NCBI RefSeq assembly: GCF_009857915.1
Contig: NZ_WWCM01000013.1
Span: forward strand, 62,001-126,000
Source of the DNA: Duganella qianjiadongensis
GTDB lineage: Bacteria; Pseudomonadota; Gammaproteobacteria; Burkholderiales; Burkholderiaceae_D
Direction of reading: 5' to 3'
Length of the DNA: 64,000 nt
The notes under the pieces are model-generated. The model was given only the letters and a program-made list of their open reading frames with translations, was not told where the DNA came from and made no database searches. The position numbers and the translations under genes were made by a program. Below are positions 45,117 through 56,658 of the stretch, one piece after another. The first letter of the stretch is position 1; every line of letters starts with the position of its first letter.

Positions 45117-46295
45117 ATGCGAGCAGCTTTAGTCGGTATCGATTTCGGTCAGGGCGACTTTGGCGCCAGCGTCGAGGAACTGCAATTACTGGTCCGTTCG
45201 GCCGGTGCAGAGCCGATTACGACCATCACAGCCAAGCGGGCGGCGCCCGATGCCGCCTATTTCGTCGGCAGCGGCAAGGCCGACGAAATCGCCATGGCGG
45301 TGCAGGATCACCGCATCGAAATCGTCATCTTCAATCACGCGCTGTCGCCTGCCCAGCAGCGCAATCTGGAAAAGCGCCTGAATATCCGGGTGCTGGACCG
45401 CACCAGCCTGATTCTCGATATTTTTGCCCAGCGGGCTGCTTCCCACGAAGGCAAGCTGCAGGTGGAGCTGGCCCAGCTTCAGCATCTGGCCACGCGCCTG
45501 ATCCGCGGCTGGACCCACCTGGAACGGCAGAAGGGCGGTATCGGTCTGCGCGGTCCCGGCGAAACCCAGCTGGAAACCGACCGCCGTCTGATCGGCGAGC
45601 GGGTCAAGGCTCTGCGCGCCCGTCTGGGCAAGCTGCGCAAGCAGCATGAAACCCAGCGCCGTTCGCGTGGGCGCAGCCAGACTTTTTCCGTCTCGCTGGT
45701 GGGCTATACCAATGCCGGCAAATCTACCCTGTTCAACGCTGTCACCAAGGCCGGCGTGTATGTGGCCGACCAGCTGTTCGCCACGCTGGATACCACTTCG
45801 CGCCGCGTCTACATGGGACAGGAAGTGGGCAATGTGGTGATTTCCGATACGGTAGGTTTCGTGCGCGAACTGCCGCACCAGCTGGTGGCAGCATTCCGCG
45901 CCACGCTGGAAGAGACTATCCACGCCGATCTGCTGCTGCATGTGGTCGATGCTTCGTCGCCGGTACGGATGGAGCAGATCGAGCAGGTCAATCTGGTGCT
46001 CAAGGAAATTGGTGCCGACCATATTCCGCAGATTCTGGTGTGGAACAAGATCGATGCTGCCGGTCTGGAGCCGGCGGTGGAGCGCGATGAATATGATAAG
46101 ATTTCCCGCGTTTTCCTCAGCGCCCGCACGGGTGCTGGTCTGGACCTGCTGCGCAGTGCCATCGTCGAATGGGCCATGAGTGCGCCCGGCGCACGCCTGA
46201 ACCAGTCTTACGCGGTCGATGAAGAAGAGCTGGCGGAGGATGATGCCGAAGCCGCCGAAAGCAGTCCCACCCTCACTCAAGTTGGATCACACTGA
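45117..46295 (+). CDS. hflX: Ribosome-associated GTPase HflX
   Basis: 392 residues. N-terminal HflX domain (YFVGSGKADEIA, DRTSLILDIFAQRA), coiled linker, then G domain (SLVGYTNAGKSTLFNAVTKA, DTVGFVRELPHQLV). HflX rescues stalled or heat-damaged ribosomes. The stop overlaps hflK by one base (TGATG). Confidence 0.96.
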   Translation: MRAALVGIDFGQGDFGASVEELQLLVRSAGAEPITTITAKRAAPDAAYFVGSGKADEIAMAVQDHRIEIVIFNHALSPAQQRNLEKRLNIRVLDRTSLILDIFAQRAASHEGKLQVELAQLQHLATRLIRGWTHLERQKGGIGLRGPGETQLETDRRLIGERVKALRARLGKLRKQHETQRRSRGRSQTFSVSLVGYTNAGKSTLFNAVTKAGVYVADQLFATLDTTSRRVYMGQEVGNVVISDTVGFVRELPHQLVAAFRATLEETIHADLLLHVVDASSPVRMEQIEQVNLVLKEIGADHIPQILVWNKIDAAGLEPAVERDEYDKISRVFLSARTGAGLDLLRSAIVEWAMSAPGARLNQSYAVDEEELAEDDAEAAESSPTLTQVGSH

Positions 46296-47590
46296 TGCGT
46301 GTCTCCTCGATATTCAAACGTCTAGGCCTGAAAGCCAATCTGAACGACCCGCGCTGGGGTTCGGATCAGCAGGATGGCAAGCCGCAAGCCAATGAAGGCA
46401 AAAAGCCGGGCGAAGGCCCGCCCGATATGGAACAGCTGTGGCGCGATTTCAATCAGCGCCTGAACGGCATGTTCGGCCAAAAGAACCGTCCTGATGGCGG
46501 CAATAATGGCGGCGGCATGCCGTCCGGCCGTCCTGACGCAGGCGGTCTGCGCGCCACGGCCGGTGCGGTGGTGGTAGTCGCTGGCCTGATCTGGCTGGCT
46601 AGCGGTTCTTTCATCGTGCAGGAAGGCCAGACTGGCGTGGTCTACACCTTCGGCAAAATCAGCCACACCACCGGCGCCGGTTTCAACTGGCGCTGGCCAT
46701 ATCCGTTCCAGAGCGACGAAGTGGTGAAAGTGTCGCAGATGCGCGTGGTGGAAATCGGCTATCGCGGCAATATCAAGAACAAGCAGGCGCGCGAATCGCT
46801 GATGCTGACGGACGATGAAAACATCATCGATATCCAGTTCGCCGTGCAGTTCAAGCTGAAAGATCCGGTAGCCTGGCTGCTCAACAACCGCGACGAAGAA
46901 GATACCGTGCGTCAGGTGGCAGAAACCTCGATCCGCGAAATCGTCGGCAAGAACAAGATGGACTTCGTACTGTACGAAGGGCGCGACAAGGTGGCGCTGG
47001 AAACCCAGCAGCTGATGCAGCAGATCCTCGATCGCTACGCTTCCGGCGTGCTGATCTCCAACGTTACGCTGCAGGCCGTGCAGCCGCCCGAGCAGGTGCA
47101 GGTGGCCTTCGATGACGCCGTGCGCGCAGGGCAGGACCGCGAGCGCCAGAAGAACGAAGGCCAGGCCTACGCCAACGACGTGATTCCCAAAGCCCACGGC
47201 ACAGCTTCGCGCCTGCTGCAGGAAGCCGAAGGCTATCGCTCGATGGTAGTGGAAAACGCTACCGGTAATGCGTCCCGCTTCAAGCAGGTACTGGCCGAAT
47301 ATCAGAAGGCACCTGCCGTGACGCGCGACCGCATGTATCTGGACACCATGCAGCAGATTTATTCCAGCACCAGCAAGGTGATGGTCGATGCCAAGTCGGG
47401 CAGCAATCTGCTGTATCTGCCACTCGATAAGCTGATCGCCCAGGCCGCAGCGACTGATGCCGCAGCCAGTGCCGCCAGCGCAGCCAAACCGGTTGCCGGC
47501 ACTAGCAGCGACACCATGCAGACGGTGGAAGTGAACCGTCCGCGCGATCCGCGTTCGCGCGAAGCCTTACGTGACCGGGAGAGCCGTTAA
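46295..47590 (+). CDS. hflK: FtsH-modulating membrane protein HflK
   Basis: 431 residues. Gly/Asn-rich cytoplasmic N-terminus, a membrane helix (~88-108), then the SPFH/band-7 domain (EGQTGVVYTFGKI). HflK and HflC form a cage around FtsH protease. The Ala-rich tail (~385-405) is typical. Stop and hflC start overlap (TAATG). Confidence 0.96.
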   Translation: MRVSSIFKRLGLKANLNDPRWGSDQQDGKPQANEGKKPGEGPPDMEQLWRDFNQRLNGMFGQKNRPDGGNNGGGMPSGRPDAGGLRATAGAVVVVAGLIWLASGSFIVQEGQTGVVYTFGKISHTTGAGFNWRWPYPFQSDEVVKVSQMRVVEIGYRGNIKNKQARESLMLTDDENIIDIQFAVQFKLKDPVAWLLNNRDEEDTVRQVAETSIREIVGKNKMDFVLYEGRDKVALETQQLMQQILDRYASGVLISNVTLQAVQPPEQVQVAFDDAVRAGQDRERQKNEGQAYANDVIPKAHGTASRLLQEAEGYRSMVVENATGNASRFKQVLAEYQKAPAVTRDRMYLDTMQQIYSSTSKVMVDAKSGSNLLYLPLDKLIAQAAATDAAASAASAAKPVAGTSSDTMQTVEVNRPRDPRSREALRDRESR

Positions 47591-48504
47591 TGAATCGTAT
47601 AGCCAGTACCCTAGTCGCGGCCTTCGTCGCTTTCCTGCTGCTGTCGTCCACCGTGTTCGTGGTCGATCAGCGCAAGTATGCGATCGTGTTCGCGCTGGGC
47701 CAGATCAAGGAAGTGATCCGCGAGCCGGGCCTGCATTTCAAGCTGCCGCCGCCGTTCCAGAATGTGCTGTTCCTCGATAACCGCATCATGACCATCGAGT
47801 CGCCGGACGCCGAGCGTTTCATCACGGCCGAGAAGATGAATATTCTGGTCGACAGCTTCGTCAAATGGCGTATCGGCCGCGCCGATGGCCAGCCCAAGCT
47901 GTACTACGTGACCTTCAATGGCGACGAGAACCGCGCGCGCGACCGTATGTCGCAGATCATCAAGGCGGCCCTGAACGAAGAAATCACCAAGCGCACTGTG
48001 GGCGAAGTGATCTCCGGCCAGCGCGGCAAGGTGATGGAAGGCATACGCACCAAGGTGGTGGCGGAAGCGGCCCAGATCGGTGTGGAAATCATCGACGTCC
48101 GTCTCAAGCGGGTTGAATATGTCGAGCAGATTAACAACTCGGTGTATGACCGCATGAAGGCCGAGCGTCTGCGCGTGGCCAATGAACTGCGTTCCACCGG
48201 TTCGGCCGATTCGGAAAAAATCCGCGCCGATGCCGAGCGCCAGCGCTCGGTGATACTGGCGGAAGCCTATCGTGATGCCGAGCAGATCAAAGGGGAGGGC
48301 GATGCCAAGGCGTCCGCCATCTATGCCGAAGCATTCGGCAAGAACCCCGAGTTCTACAAGTTCTACCGTAGTCTGGAAGCCTACCGCGCCACCTTCAAGA
48401 ATCACAGCGACGTGATGGTGATGGATAGCAGCTCGGACTTCTTCAAGTACTTCAAAGGCACGGGCGCTGCACCGGCTGGCGCGCCAGCCGGCGGCAAGAA
48501 GTAA
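47590..48504 (+). CDS. hflC: FtsH-modulating membrane protein HflC
   Basis: 304 residues. N-terminal membrane helix (LVAAFVAFLLLSSTVFVVDQ), SPFH domain and a long helical coiled-coil segment (ADAERQRSVILAEAYRDAEQ). Partner of HflK. The small DUF2065 gene that often follows hflC in other species is not evident here; hisZ follows after 182 bp. Confidence 0.96.
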   Translation: MNRIASTLVAAFVAFLLLSSTVFVVDQRKYAIVFALGQIKEVIREPGLHFKLPPPFQNVLFLDNRIMTIESPDAERFITAEKMNILVDSFVKWRIGRADGQPKLYYVTFNGDENRARDRMSQIIKAALNEEITKRTVGEVISGQRGKVMEGIRTKVVAEAAQIGVEIIDVRLKRVEYVEQINNSVYDRMKAERLRVANELRSTGSADSEKIRADAERQRSVILAEAYRDAEQIKGEGDAKASAIYAEAFGKNPEFYKFYRSLEAYRATFKNHSDVMVMDSSSDFFKYFKGTGAAPAGAPAGGKK

Positions 48505-48514
48505 AGTCCGCACC

Positions 48515-48544
48515 CTGCCGGGCTGCCTGATGGCAGTCCGGCAG
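48515..48544 (+). terminator. Hairpin after hflC, weak terminator
   Basis: CTGCCGG...CTGCC / GGCAG...CCGGCAG forms a stable stem, but only short T stretches follow. Termination may be incomplete. Confidence 0.45.
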
Positions 48545-48686
48545 CGGCGTTTCTAGGTGCTTTTGCGCATCTTTTCTCGTCTTAAAATCCATTTTCGCGT
48601 AAAATATCAGGTTCGGCCTACCGCTTGTCGGTCGCCTTGCGCCTGACGCATTGTTCATTACTTAATTAATTCCGTACCAGTTTCCC

Positions 48687-51162
<2,476 letters not shown>

Positions 51163-51176
51163 TCAAGGAAGACTGA

Positions 51177-51722
51177 ATGAACACCCCACAATCGAATGAA
51201 AAACACCTCTGGGTCAGCTGGGACGAATACCACCGTCTGATCGAGCGTCTGGCGCTGAAAGTCCACGAGTCGGGCTGGAAGTTTGACCAGGTGCTGTGTC
51301 TGGCGCGCGGTGGCGTGCGTCCGGGCGATGTGTTCTCGCGTATTTTCGATGTGCCGCTGGCTATCCTGTCGACCAGTTCCTACCGTGAAGAAGCGGGCAC
51401 CGTGCGCGGCGATCTGGACATCGCCAAATACATGACGATGACCAAAGGCCCGCTCAGCGGCCGCATTCTGCTGGTGGACGATCTGGCCGATTCCGGCGTG
51501 ACGCTGGTAAAAGTCATGAAGCACCTGCAGGAAAACTTCCCGGGCGTGACGGAAGTACGTTCGGCCGTGATCTGGACCAAGGGCTGCTCGGTGTTCAAGC
51601 CGGACTACCAGATGGAAGAACTGCCGCACAATCCGTGGATCCATCAGCCGTTCGAAGATTACGACGGCCTGCGCCCGCACCAGCTGGCCGCGTGGATCAA
51701 AAAAGGCGAGAGCGGCGAATAA
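51177..51722 (+). CDS. Phosphoribosyltransferase (xanthine/guanine-type fold)
   Basis: 181 residues. The PRPP-binding loop RILLVDDLADSGVTL (~96-110) and LCLARGGVRPGDVFS are clear type I PRTase marks. Similarity and position after purA suggest salvage of a purine base, but the hood region that sets base specificity cannot be interpreted. Followed by a terminator; gap to purA 14 bp. Confidence 0.88.
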   Translation: MNTPQSNEKHLWVSWDEYHRLIERLALKVHESGWKFDQVLCLARGGVRPGDVFSRIFDVPLAILSTSSYREEAGTVRGDLDIAKYMTMTKGPLSGRILLVDDLADSGVTLVKVMKHLQENFPGVTEVRSAVIWTKGCSVFKPDYQMEELPHNPWIHQPFEDYDGLRPHQLAAWIKKGESGE

Positions 51723-51746
51723 GCGCAATCTTGCGGTAGCATCAAT

Positions 51747-51773
51747 AAAAAACGACCTGCGGGTCGTTTTTTA
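51747..51773 (+). terminator. Intrinsic terminator after the purA unit
   Basis: AACGACC / GGTCGTT with a TGCG loop, A-run before and T-run after. Confidence 0.85.
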
Positions 51774-51795
51774 TTGTCAATTGTATTCCAGTAAC

Positions 51796-51862
51796 TTTTG
51801 TTGCGAAGAGTGCACATAAAATGTCGTAAAAGTAATGCAAATTGGATATTTCATGTTATGAT
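51796..51862 (+). promoter_or_regulatory. Upstream element of PEP-CTERM unit 1
   Basis: TTTTGTTGC (51796-51804), then AAAAGTAATG (ending 51837) and, after 17 bp, the -10-like TATGAT within GTTATGATT (51855-51863). The same order of AAnAGTAATG-like and GTTAAGAT-like boxes occurs before the other two PEP-CTERM units (see 53427-53579 and 55151-55216). Confidence 0.45.
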
Positions 51863-51952
51863 TCCTACACATTAGCAAGTTTGGCGGCACAGCAGTTTTA
51901 TTTGCGGCTAGCCTCGTATGCCGCAGTCAGGCGACTTTTTTAGGGAAAATGT

Positions 51953-52618
51953 ATGAAACTGAAGACCTTAGCTACCGCAGTCTGCATCGCCGCATCGACG
52001 TGTGCAGTGCCAGCCATGGCCGCCGTGCAAACTTTCAATGTGAGCGGTTTTAGCTCCACCGCGACCAATCTGCTGGAAACCCTGAACCTGCAGAAATTTG
52101 ACGGTCAACTCGGTACTTTGACGGGCATTAATATCACTTATAGCGCCGATGTGACGGGCCAATTGTTGCTAAGTAACAGCAAAGCTCTGGACAAGACGGT
52201 TAACACCGCGCTGAGCTCGACCATGCAACTGTCGCTGCCTAGTGAAGTGCTGGGTTCGGCATCGCACAGCTTGCTGTCCGGTCCTGTGACGGCCACGGCT
52301 AAAACCACGGATGTGTTGGCAGGCAAGCATACGGAAGTTCTGACCGTAAATATCAATCTGGCGAGCAGCGATTTTGCCAAGTTTGTCGGCGCGGGTACGC
52401 TGGCTTCCCAGCTGGCAATTACCGCCACCAGCGCCGCCAACAGCCCGACCGGCATTACCGCAGACTACAGCACCATGGCCAAGAGTCTGGGCGGCACCAT
52501 TACCTACACCTATACGCCAGCTCCGGTACCGGAGCCCGAGACCTACGGCATGATGCTGCTGGGTCTGGGCGTACTGGCGTTTGCGGGCAAGCGTAAAGCG
52601 CGCTCGGCTCAGGTCTGA
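51953..52618 (+). CDS. PEP-CTERM protein, unit 1 first gene (choice-of-anchor E-like)
   Basis: 221 residues. Signal peptide ending PAMAA; the mature part contains FDGQLGTLTGINITYSADVTG, the motif shared by all six proteins of this cluster, and ends VPEPETYGMMLLGLGVLAF + KRKAR, a PEP-CTERM sorting signal. It resembles the choice-of-anchor E domain (family name given with moderate confidence). Exported and likely surface-associated. GTLTGI/V places it with the first genes of units 2 and 3. Confidence 0.88.
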   Translation: MKLKTLATAVCIAASTCAVPAMAAVQTFNVSGFSSTATNLLETLNLQKFDGQLGTLTGINITYSADVTGQLLLSNSKALDKTVNTALSSTMQLSLPSEVLGSASHSLLSGPVTATAKTTDVLAGKHTEVLTVNINLASSDFAKFVGAGTLASQLAITATSAANSPTGITADYSTMAKSLGGTITYTYTPAPVPEPETYGMMLLGLGVLAFAGKRKARSAQV

Positions 52619-52651
52619 TTTGGACCTTCACGACTAATTAAGGGACAGAAA

Positions 52652-53302
52652 ATGACCAAATTTACCAAGACTCTGATCGCTGTTGCCACGCTGCTGCTTG
52701 CGGCTGGTGCGCAAGCCGCCACCGTGCAGCAGACCCTGCCGCAATCGGCTACCATTTTCGATGTTGAGAACTTTCCGGGCACGCTGAGCTTTGCGCAATT
52801 CGATAGCCATTTGGGCACGCTGACGTCAGTGACCTTTGAATTGTTCAGTACTCTGAACGGTTCGATCAAACTGACCAATAAAGATCCCGGTACCGAGTGG
52901 TTCAGTGTGAAAACCGGTGCCGATATGACGGCTAGCGTGGGTGGTAAATCGCTGGTGACGGGTAACTGGGTCACTCCAGGCTATCTGCTGGCGTCGGGCG
53001 CTACCGTGAACGATACGCTGCAAACCCAGACGGTAAGTCAGGCGCTGAACTTCACCCAGACTGCGGATCTGGCGCAGTTCATCGGACATGGTAGCTACTC
53101 GGCTTCGCTGAGCGCCATCTCCGATCAGGAATTGACTGCTGGCGGCAATGCCCGTTACGGTACGGATGTCACGGTAGACGGTTACGCTAAAGTCACTTAC
53201 ACCTATACCACGCTGCCGGTGCCGGAACCGGAAACCTATGCCATGCTGCTGGCAGGACTGGGCTTGGTCGGTGTTGTGGCACGCCGGCGCAAGTCGGCCT
53301 GA
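52652..53302 (+). CDS. PEP-CTERM protein, unit 1 second gene
   Basis: 216 residues. Signal peptide ending AQA; FDSHLGTLTSVTFELFSTLNG core; C-terminal VPEPETYAMLLAGLGLVGV + RRRKS. It is closest to the last gene of the cluster (56009), sharing FDxHLGxLTSVxFEL and nearly the same sorting end. 33 bp after the first gene with an AAGGG-type site, so co-transcribed. Confidence 0.9.
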   Translation: MTKFTKTLIAVATLLLAAGAQAATVQQTLPQSATIFDVENFPGTLSFAQFDSHLGTLTSVTFELFSTLNGSIKLTNKDPGTEWFSVKTGADMTASVGGKSLVTGNWVTPGYLLASGATVNDTLQTQTVSQALNFTQTADLAQFIGHGSYSASLSAISDQELTAGGNARYGTDVTVDGYAKVTYTYTTLPVPEPETYAMLLAGLGLVGVVARRRKSA

Positions 53303-53323
53303 TCAGTTAAAGCAGATCGTCGG

Positions 53324-53350
53324 AACGGGAGCTTGAGCTCCCGTTTTTTT
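53324..53350 (+). terminator. Terminator of PEP-CTERM unit 1
   Basis: AACGGGAGC / GCTCCCGTT with TTGA loop, then T. Same stem as the terminators of units 2 and 3. Confidence 0.9.
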
Positions 53351-53426
53351 TGCCTAGGCAGAGAGGAGGTTTGTGGCGCGATTGTGACAGCGGACCTTGC
53401 CCCGGTGCCAGCTTTATCTGAAAAAT

Positions 53427-53579
53427 GCAACAAAACTCCCTGAAATATGCAGATTGCGTATGAAAAGCCACTAGTTTCATTTCTTAATAGAATTAAATTT
53501 CTAAAAAGAAATTTTTATTGTATTCATTGATACTAAAATGCAGAAAAGTAATGATTTTTCTGCATGAACATGTTAAGCT
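53427..53579 (+). promoter_or_regulatory. Upstream element of PEP-CTERM unit 2
   Basis: The 357-bp gap before unit 2 is A/T-rich. It contains GCAACAAAA (53427-53435, the inverse of TTTTGTTGC in unit 1), AAAAGTAATG (53544-53553) and, 18 bp on, GTTAAGCTC (53572-53580) with TAAGCT as -10-like box. Confidence 0.45.
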
Positions 53580-53659
53580 CTCCATAAATCAAGTAGTACA
53601 GGTAGCGCGGCAGTTATTTTGCGCAGATGTACATGTCTAACTCACACCGGAAGAATGTT

Positions 53660-54316
53660 ATGAAAATGAAGACGATCGCAGCATCGCTGCTCGCCACCCT
53701 GAGCCTGGCATCCGCGTCGGCAATGGCTGCATCCTACGACGTGGCGATCAGCGGTACGCCTGTCATCTACACCAACACCAATCTGCTGAGCAATGTCTCC
53801 TTCGCTGGTTTCAATACCGCGCTGGGCACCCTGACTGGCGTGTCGATCAAGCTCGACGCTGATGTCGATGGCAAGGTCTACGTTCTGAACGATTCGAACG
53901 TACTGAAAAGCGGTTACGTCGCGCTGGACGTTCTGCTGGGCTTTGGTACCGGTTCGTCGGCTTCGACCTTCTACACCGGCCAACTGTACAACCAGACTTA
54001 CACCCTGGCTGCCGGCGACGACGTCACTCTGGGCCAGCATGGTCTGGTGAGCGCCTCGACCAATTTCAGCAGCGGCCTGGACTACTTCAAAACGGCTAGC
54101 GTATCGGGTCTGACCGGCGTGAACGCAGTGTCGCATACCACCGGCGGCGAAGATGTGGTGACCGCTTTCACCACCCAAGTGCTGGCCACCGGCACCGTTA
54201 CGTACACCTACACGGCTGCTCCAGTACCTGAGCCAGAAACCTACGGCATGCTGCTCGTTGGTCTGGGTCTGATGGGTGTTGTTGCCCGTCGCAAGCGTGC
54301 CAGCACTCAGGCTTAA
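53660..54316 (+). CDS. PEP-CTERM protein, unit 2 first gene
   Basis: 218 residues. Signal peptide MKMKTIAASLLATLSLASA...AMA; FNTALGTLTGVSIKLDADVDG core; end VPEPETYGMLLVGLGLMGV + ARRKR. GGAAG lies before the ATG at 53660; an earlier in-frame ATG (53627) has no ribosome site and spoils the signal peptide. Function unknown, probably cell-surface or matrix. Confidence 0.88.
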   Translation: MKMKTIAASLLATLSLASASAMAASYDVAISGTPVIYTNTNLLSNVSFAGFNTALGTLTGVSIKLDADVDGKVYVLNDSNVLKSGYVALDVLLGFGTGSSASTFYTGQLYNQTYTLAAGDDVTLGQHGLVSASTNFSSGLDYFKTASVSGLTGVNAVSHTTGGEDVVTAFTTQVLATGTVTYTYTAAPVPEPETYGMLLVGLGLMGVVARRKRASTQA

Positions 54317-54349
54317 TTCTTCTTACCAGAACAGATTCAGGAGTAGTTA

Positions 54350-55027
54350 ATGAAAAACGCAATGAAAGTGGCCATCGCTGCCGCGCTGCTGAGCATGGGT
54401 GCTTCGGCTGTTGCCGCAACCTCGACCCAGACCTCGGCACCGATTTACGATATCACTCACCTGAGCGGTCCTGTGAACTTCGGCTTTACCGCGTTCAATC
54501 CGGCACTCGGTACGCTCAACTCGGTCGAAGTGACCTTCATCAGCACCATCAGCGGTAAACTGCGCGCCGAGAATACGGCTGCTGCACAAACCGTGACGCT
54601 GGGTAGCGGCGCTCTGCTGTCGCTGCAAATCGGTTCGCTGGCACCTATCTCGGTCAGCAATCTGTACACGCAAAACGTGGCGCTGGCTGCGTTTGACGGC
54701 ACCACCGACTTCGGTGGCACCTCGGGCGTGAAAATCACCTATACGGCCCAGCCAGTGACCAGCTCGACCGGTCTGCTGACTTCGGCTGCTGCGCTGCATG
54801 CATTCAGCGGCACTACGCTGGCGTCGTCGGTCAGCGGCGTGTTCGCGGGCAGTGGTAGCGGCAACGTTACCTTTGCGGGTAGCTCGACGGTTAATACCCA
54901 GGCTGTGCTGACCTATAACTACACCCCAAATCCGGTACCGGAGCCAGAAACCTACGCCATGCTGCTGGCTGGTCTGGGCCTGGTGGGTGCGGTAGCCGCC
55001 AAACGCAAAGCAAAAAAAGCTGCCTGA
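54350..55027 (+). CDS. PEP-CTERM protein, unit 2 second gene
   Basis: 225 residues. Signal peptide ending AVAA; FNPALGTLNSVEVTFISTISG core; end VPEPETYAMLLAGLGLVGA + KRKAK. It follows gene one by 33 bp with a GGAG site, the same arrangement as units 1 and 3. Confidence 0.88.
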   Translation: MKNAMKVAIAAALLSMGASAVAATSTQTSAPIYDITHLSGPVNFGFTAFNPALGTLNSVEVTFISTISGKLRAENTAAAQTVTLGSGALLSLQIGSLAPISVSNLYTQNVALAAFDGTTDFGGTSGVKITYTAQPVTSSTGLLTSAAALHAFSGTTLASSVSGVFAGSGSGNVTFAGSSTVNTQAVLTYNYTPNPVPEPETYAMLLAGLGLVGAVAAKRKAKKAA

Positions 55028-55049
55028 TAGTTCAGTCAGTCAGTTAAAG

Positions 55050-55078
55050 AACGGGAGCCTAGGCTCCCGTTTTTTTTT
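55050..55078 (+). terminator. Terminator of PEP-CTERM unit 2
   Basis: AACGGGAGCCTAGGCTCCCG palindrome plus T-run; the loop is shortened to CTAG-type but the stem arms equal those of units 1 and 3. Confidence 0.9.
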
Positions 55079-55150
55079 GCGCTAGGTGGATGGGGCGTGT
55101 GGCGGCATCGGTGGATGGGCTGGGATGGTCGGGAATTTCTTTTGAGTAAT

Positions 55151-55216
55151 TTTTGTTGCAAATTTTCTCTTTAAAGTGCAAAAAAGAAATGACAAATCCC
55201 TATTCTGTGTTAAGAT
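55151..55216 (+). promoter_or_regulatory. Upstream element of PEP-CTERM unit 3
   Basis: TTTTGTTGC (55151-55159; a near copy TTTGTTGC at 55233), AAAAGAAATG (55182-55191), then after 17 bp GTTAAGATT (55209-55217) with TAAGAT as the -10-like box. Confidence 0.45.
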
Positions 55217-55303
55217 TCGTCTAAGCAAAAAATTTGTTGCAAGTGCAAGGAAGATGTTTCGCAGGCAATAAATTATCGTGTAGTCTACTTAACAGGAAAA
55301 TCC

Positions 55304-55966
55304 ATGAAACTCAACAAAATCACCAGCGCAGTTTTGGTTGCCGCCTCGCTGATGGCCGGTGCCGCCCACGCAGACACCCTGGTCTATGACCTGAGCAAAA
55401 TCGATTCGACCAAAGTTGACCTGGTGAATGTGTTGATGACATTCCAAGGTTTTAATCCGGCTAAGGGTACGCTGACCGGCGTGTCGCTCGATATCTACTC
55501 GGAAGTGGATGCGACGGTTACGTTGACCAATAAAAATACCACCGACCGTACCCTGAACGTTTCGGTGCCTGCCAGCCTGAAACTGGTTGCGCCAGGCGCC
55601 ACGCTGAGCACTTCGGCAACGCTGCTTAACACCGCTCTGTCGGTGGCCGGTAAAACCAGTGCTGGTAACGGGGTTGCCACCGAATCGGAAAAATATACGC
55701 TGCACGCATCGACCAACTACAGCGGCGCCGATCTGGCACTGTTCAATACGGCCGGCACTCTGTCGTCCGCGCTGTCGGTTGCGGCGTCGACCACCCTGAA
55801 TGAAGATCGCGTGAAGGCCGTGTATAGCAATTTCGCCAATGGTTATGGCCATGTGACTTACACCTTCACCGCCGCGCCGGTACCGGAACCAGAAACCTAC
55901 GGCATGCTGCTGGCTGGTCTGGCCATGCTGGGCTTCATTGCCAAGCGCAACAAACGTTCCGCCTAA
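55304..55966 (+). CDS. PEP-CTERM protein, unit 3 first gene
   Basis: 220 residues. Signal peptide ending AHA; core FNPAKGTLTGVSLDIYSEVDA; sorting end VPEPETYGMLLAGLAMLGF + KRNKR. An AGGAAAATCC site precedes the ATG. GTLTGV groups it with the first genes of units 1 and 2. Confidence 0.88.
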   Translation: MKLNKITSAVLVAASLMAGAAHADTLVYDLSKIDSTKVDLVNVLMTFQGFNPAKGTLTGVSLDIYSEVDATVTLTNKNTTDRTLNVSVPASLKLVAPGATLSTSATLLNTALSVAGKTSAGNGVATESEKYTLHASTNYSGADLALFNTAGTLSSALSVAASTTLNEDRVKAVYSNFANGYGHVTYTFTAAPVPEPETYGMLLAGLAMLGFIAKRNKRSA

Positions 55967-56008
55967 GTTATTGCGGATTGATCTCATAATTTTTGCGGAA
56001 CTAGACAA

Positions 56009-56635
56009 ATGACCCCAATGACCAAACTGATCGCGGCCGCAGCTGCAATGACCTGCGCGCTTAACGCTACCGCCGGCACCAGCGTTTCCGAAGCCACCGT
56101 ATTCGATGTGAAGAGCAACGTGGCTAGCACCCTGAGCCTGGATGCCTTCGATACCCATCTGGGCAAGCTGACGTCGGTACAATTCGAACTGTCCGACCGC
56201 CTGACTGGCTATGTCGAGCTGGCAAATAACGGTGCCAAGCCTGCCGATTTCACTGCCAATCTGACCGGCGTTCTGCACACCCCTTACGGCAACATCAGCG
56301 CAGTATCGAACAATGTGTTTTCCATTGCCGCTGGTGATGAGCTTGACACCAACTTGCCGCTGGCCACGCAGACCTACAGCCACACCTTCAGTTCGCCGGC
56401 CGAACTGCAAATGTTCGTCAACGGCCCGCTGTCCTTTAGCGTAACGGGCAAAGTAACGCCTTTCTTCAATGGTCCGGCCAATGCGTCGTACTATTCGGAA
56501 GGTACGATCGATGCATATGCCAAGGTAACCTATACCTATACCACCGCACCAGTACCGGAGCCGGAAACCTATGCCATGCTGCTGGCCGGTCTTGGTCTGG
56601 TGGGTGTAGTGGCCCGCCGCCGCAAGTCGGCTTAA
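56009..56635 (+). CDS. PEP-CTERM protein, unit 3 second gene
   Basis: 208 residues. Signal peptide ending ATAG; core FDTHLGKLTSVQFELSDRLTG; end VPEPETYAMLLAGLGLVGV + RRRKSA, identical in the last ~20 residues to the unit 1 second gene. 42 bp after the first gene of unit 3. It ends the tandem cluster; marC follows after the terminator. Confidence 0.88.
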   Translation: MTPMTKLIAAAAAMTCALNATAGTSVSEATVFDVKSNVASTLSLDAFDTHLGKLTSVQFELSDRLTGYVELANNGAKPADFTANLTGVLHTPYGNISAVSNNVFSIAAGDELDTNLPLATQTYSHTFSSPAELQMFVNGPLSFSVTGKVTPFFNGPANASYYSEGTIDAYAKVTYTYTTAPVPEPETYAMLLAGLGLVGVVARRRKSA

Positions 56636-56658
56636 GCTGAATCTGGTGGTACACTAGA

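Noticed and set aside
53609-53622. Sigma-54-like GG-N10-GC before PEP-CTERM unit 2 (also 55249-55262 for unit 3)
   Set aside because: PEP-CTERM genes in other bacteria can be sigma-54 dependent, and the geometry fits, but unit 1 lacks the GG and the boxes are poor beyond the GG/GC pairs; kept as a weak idea only.
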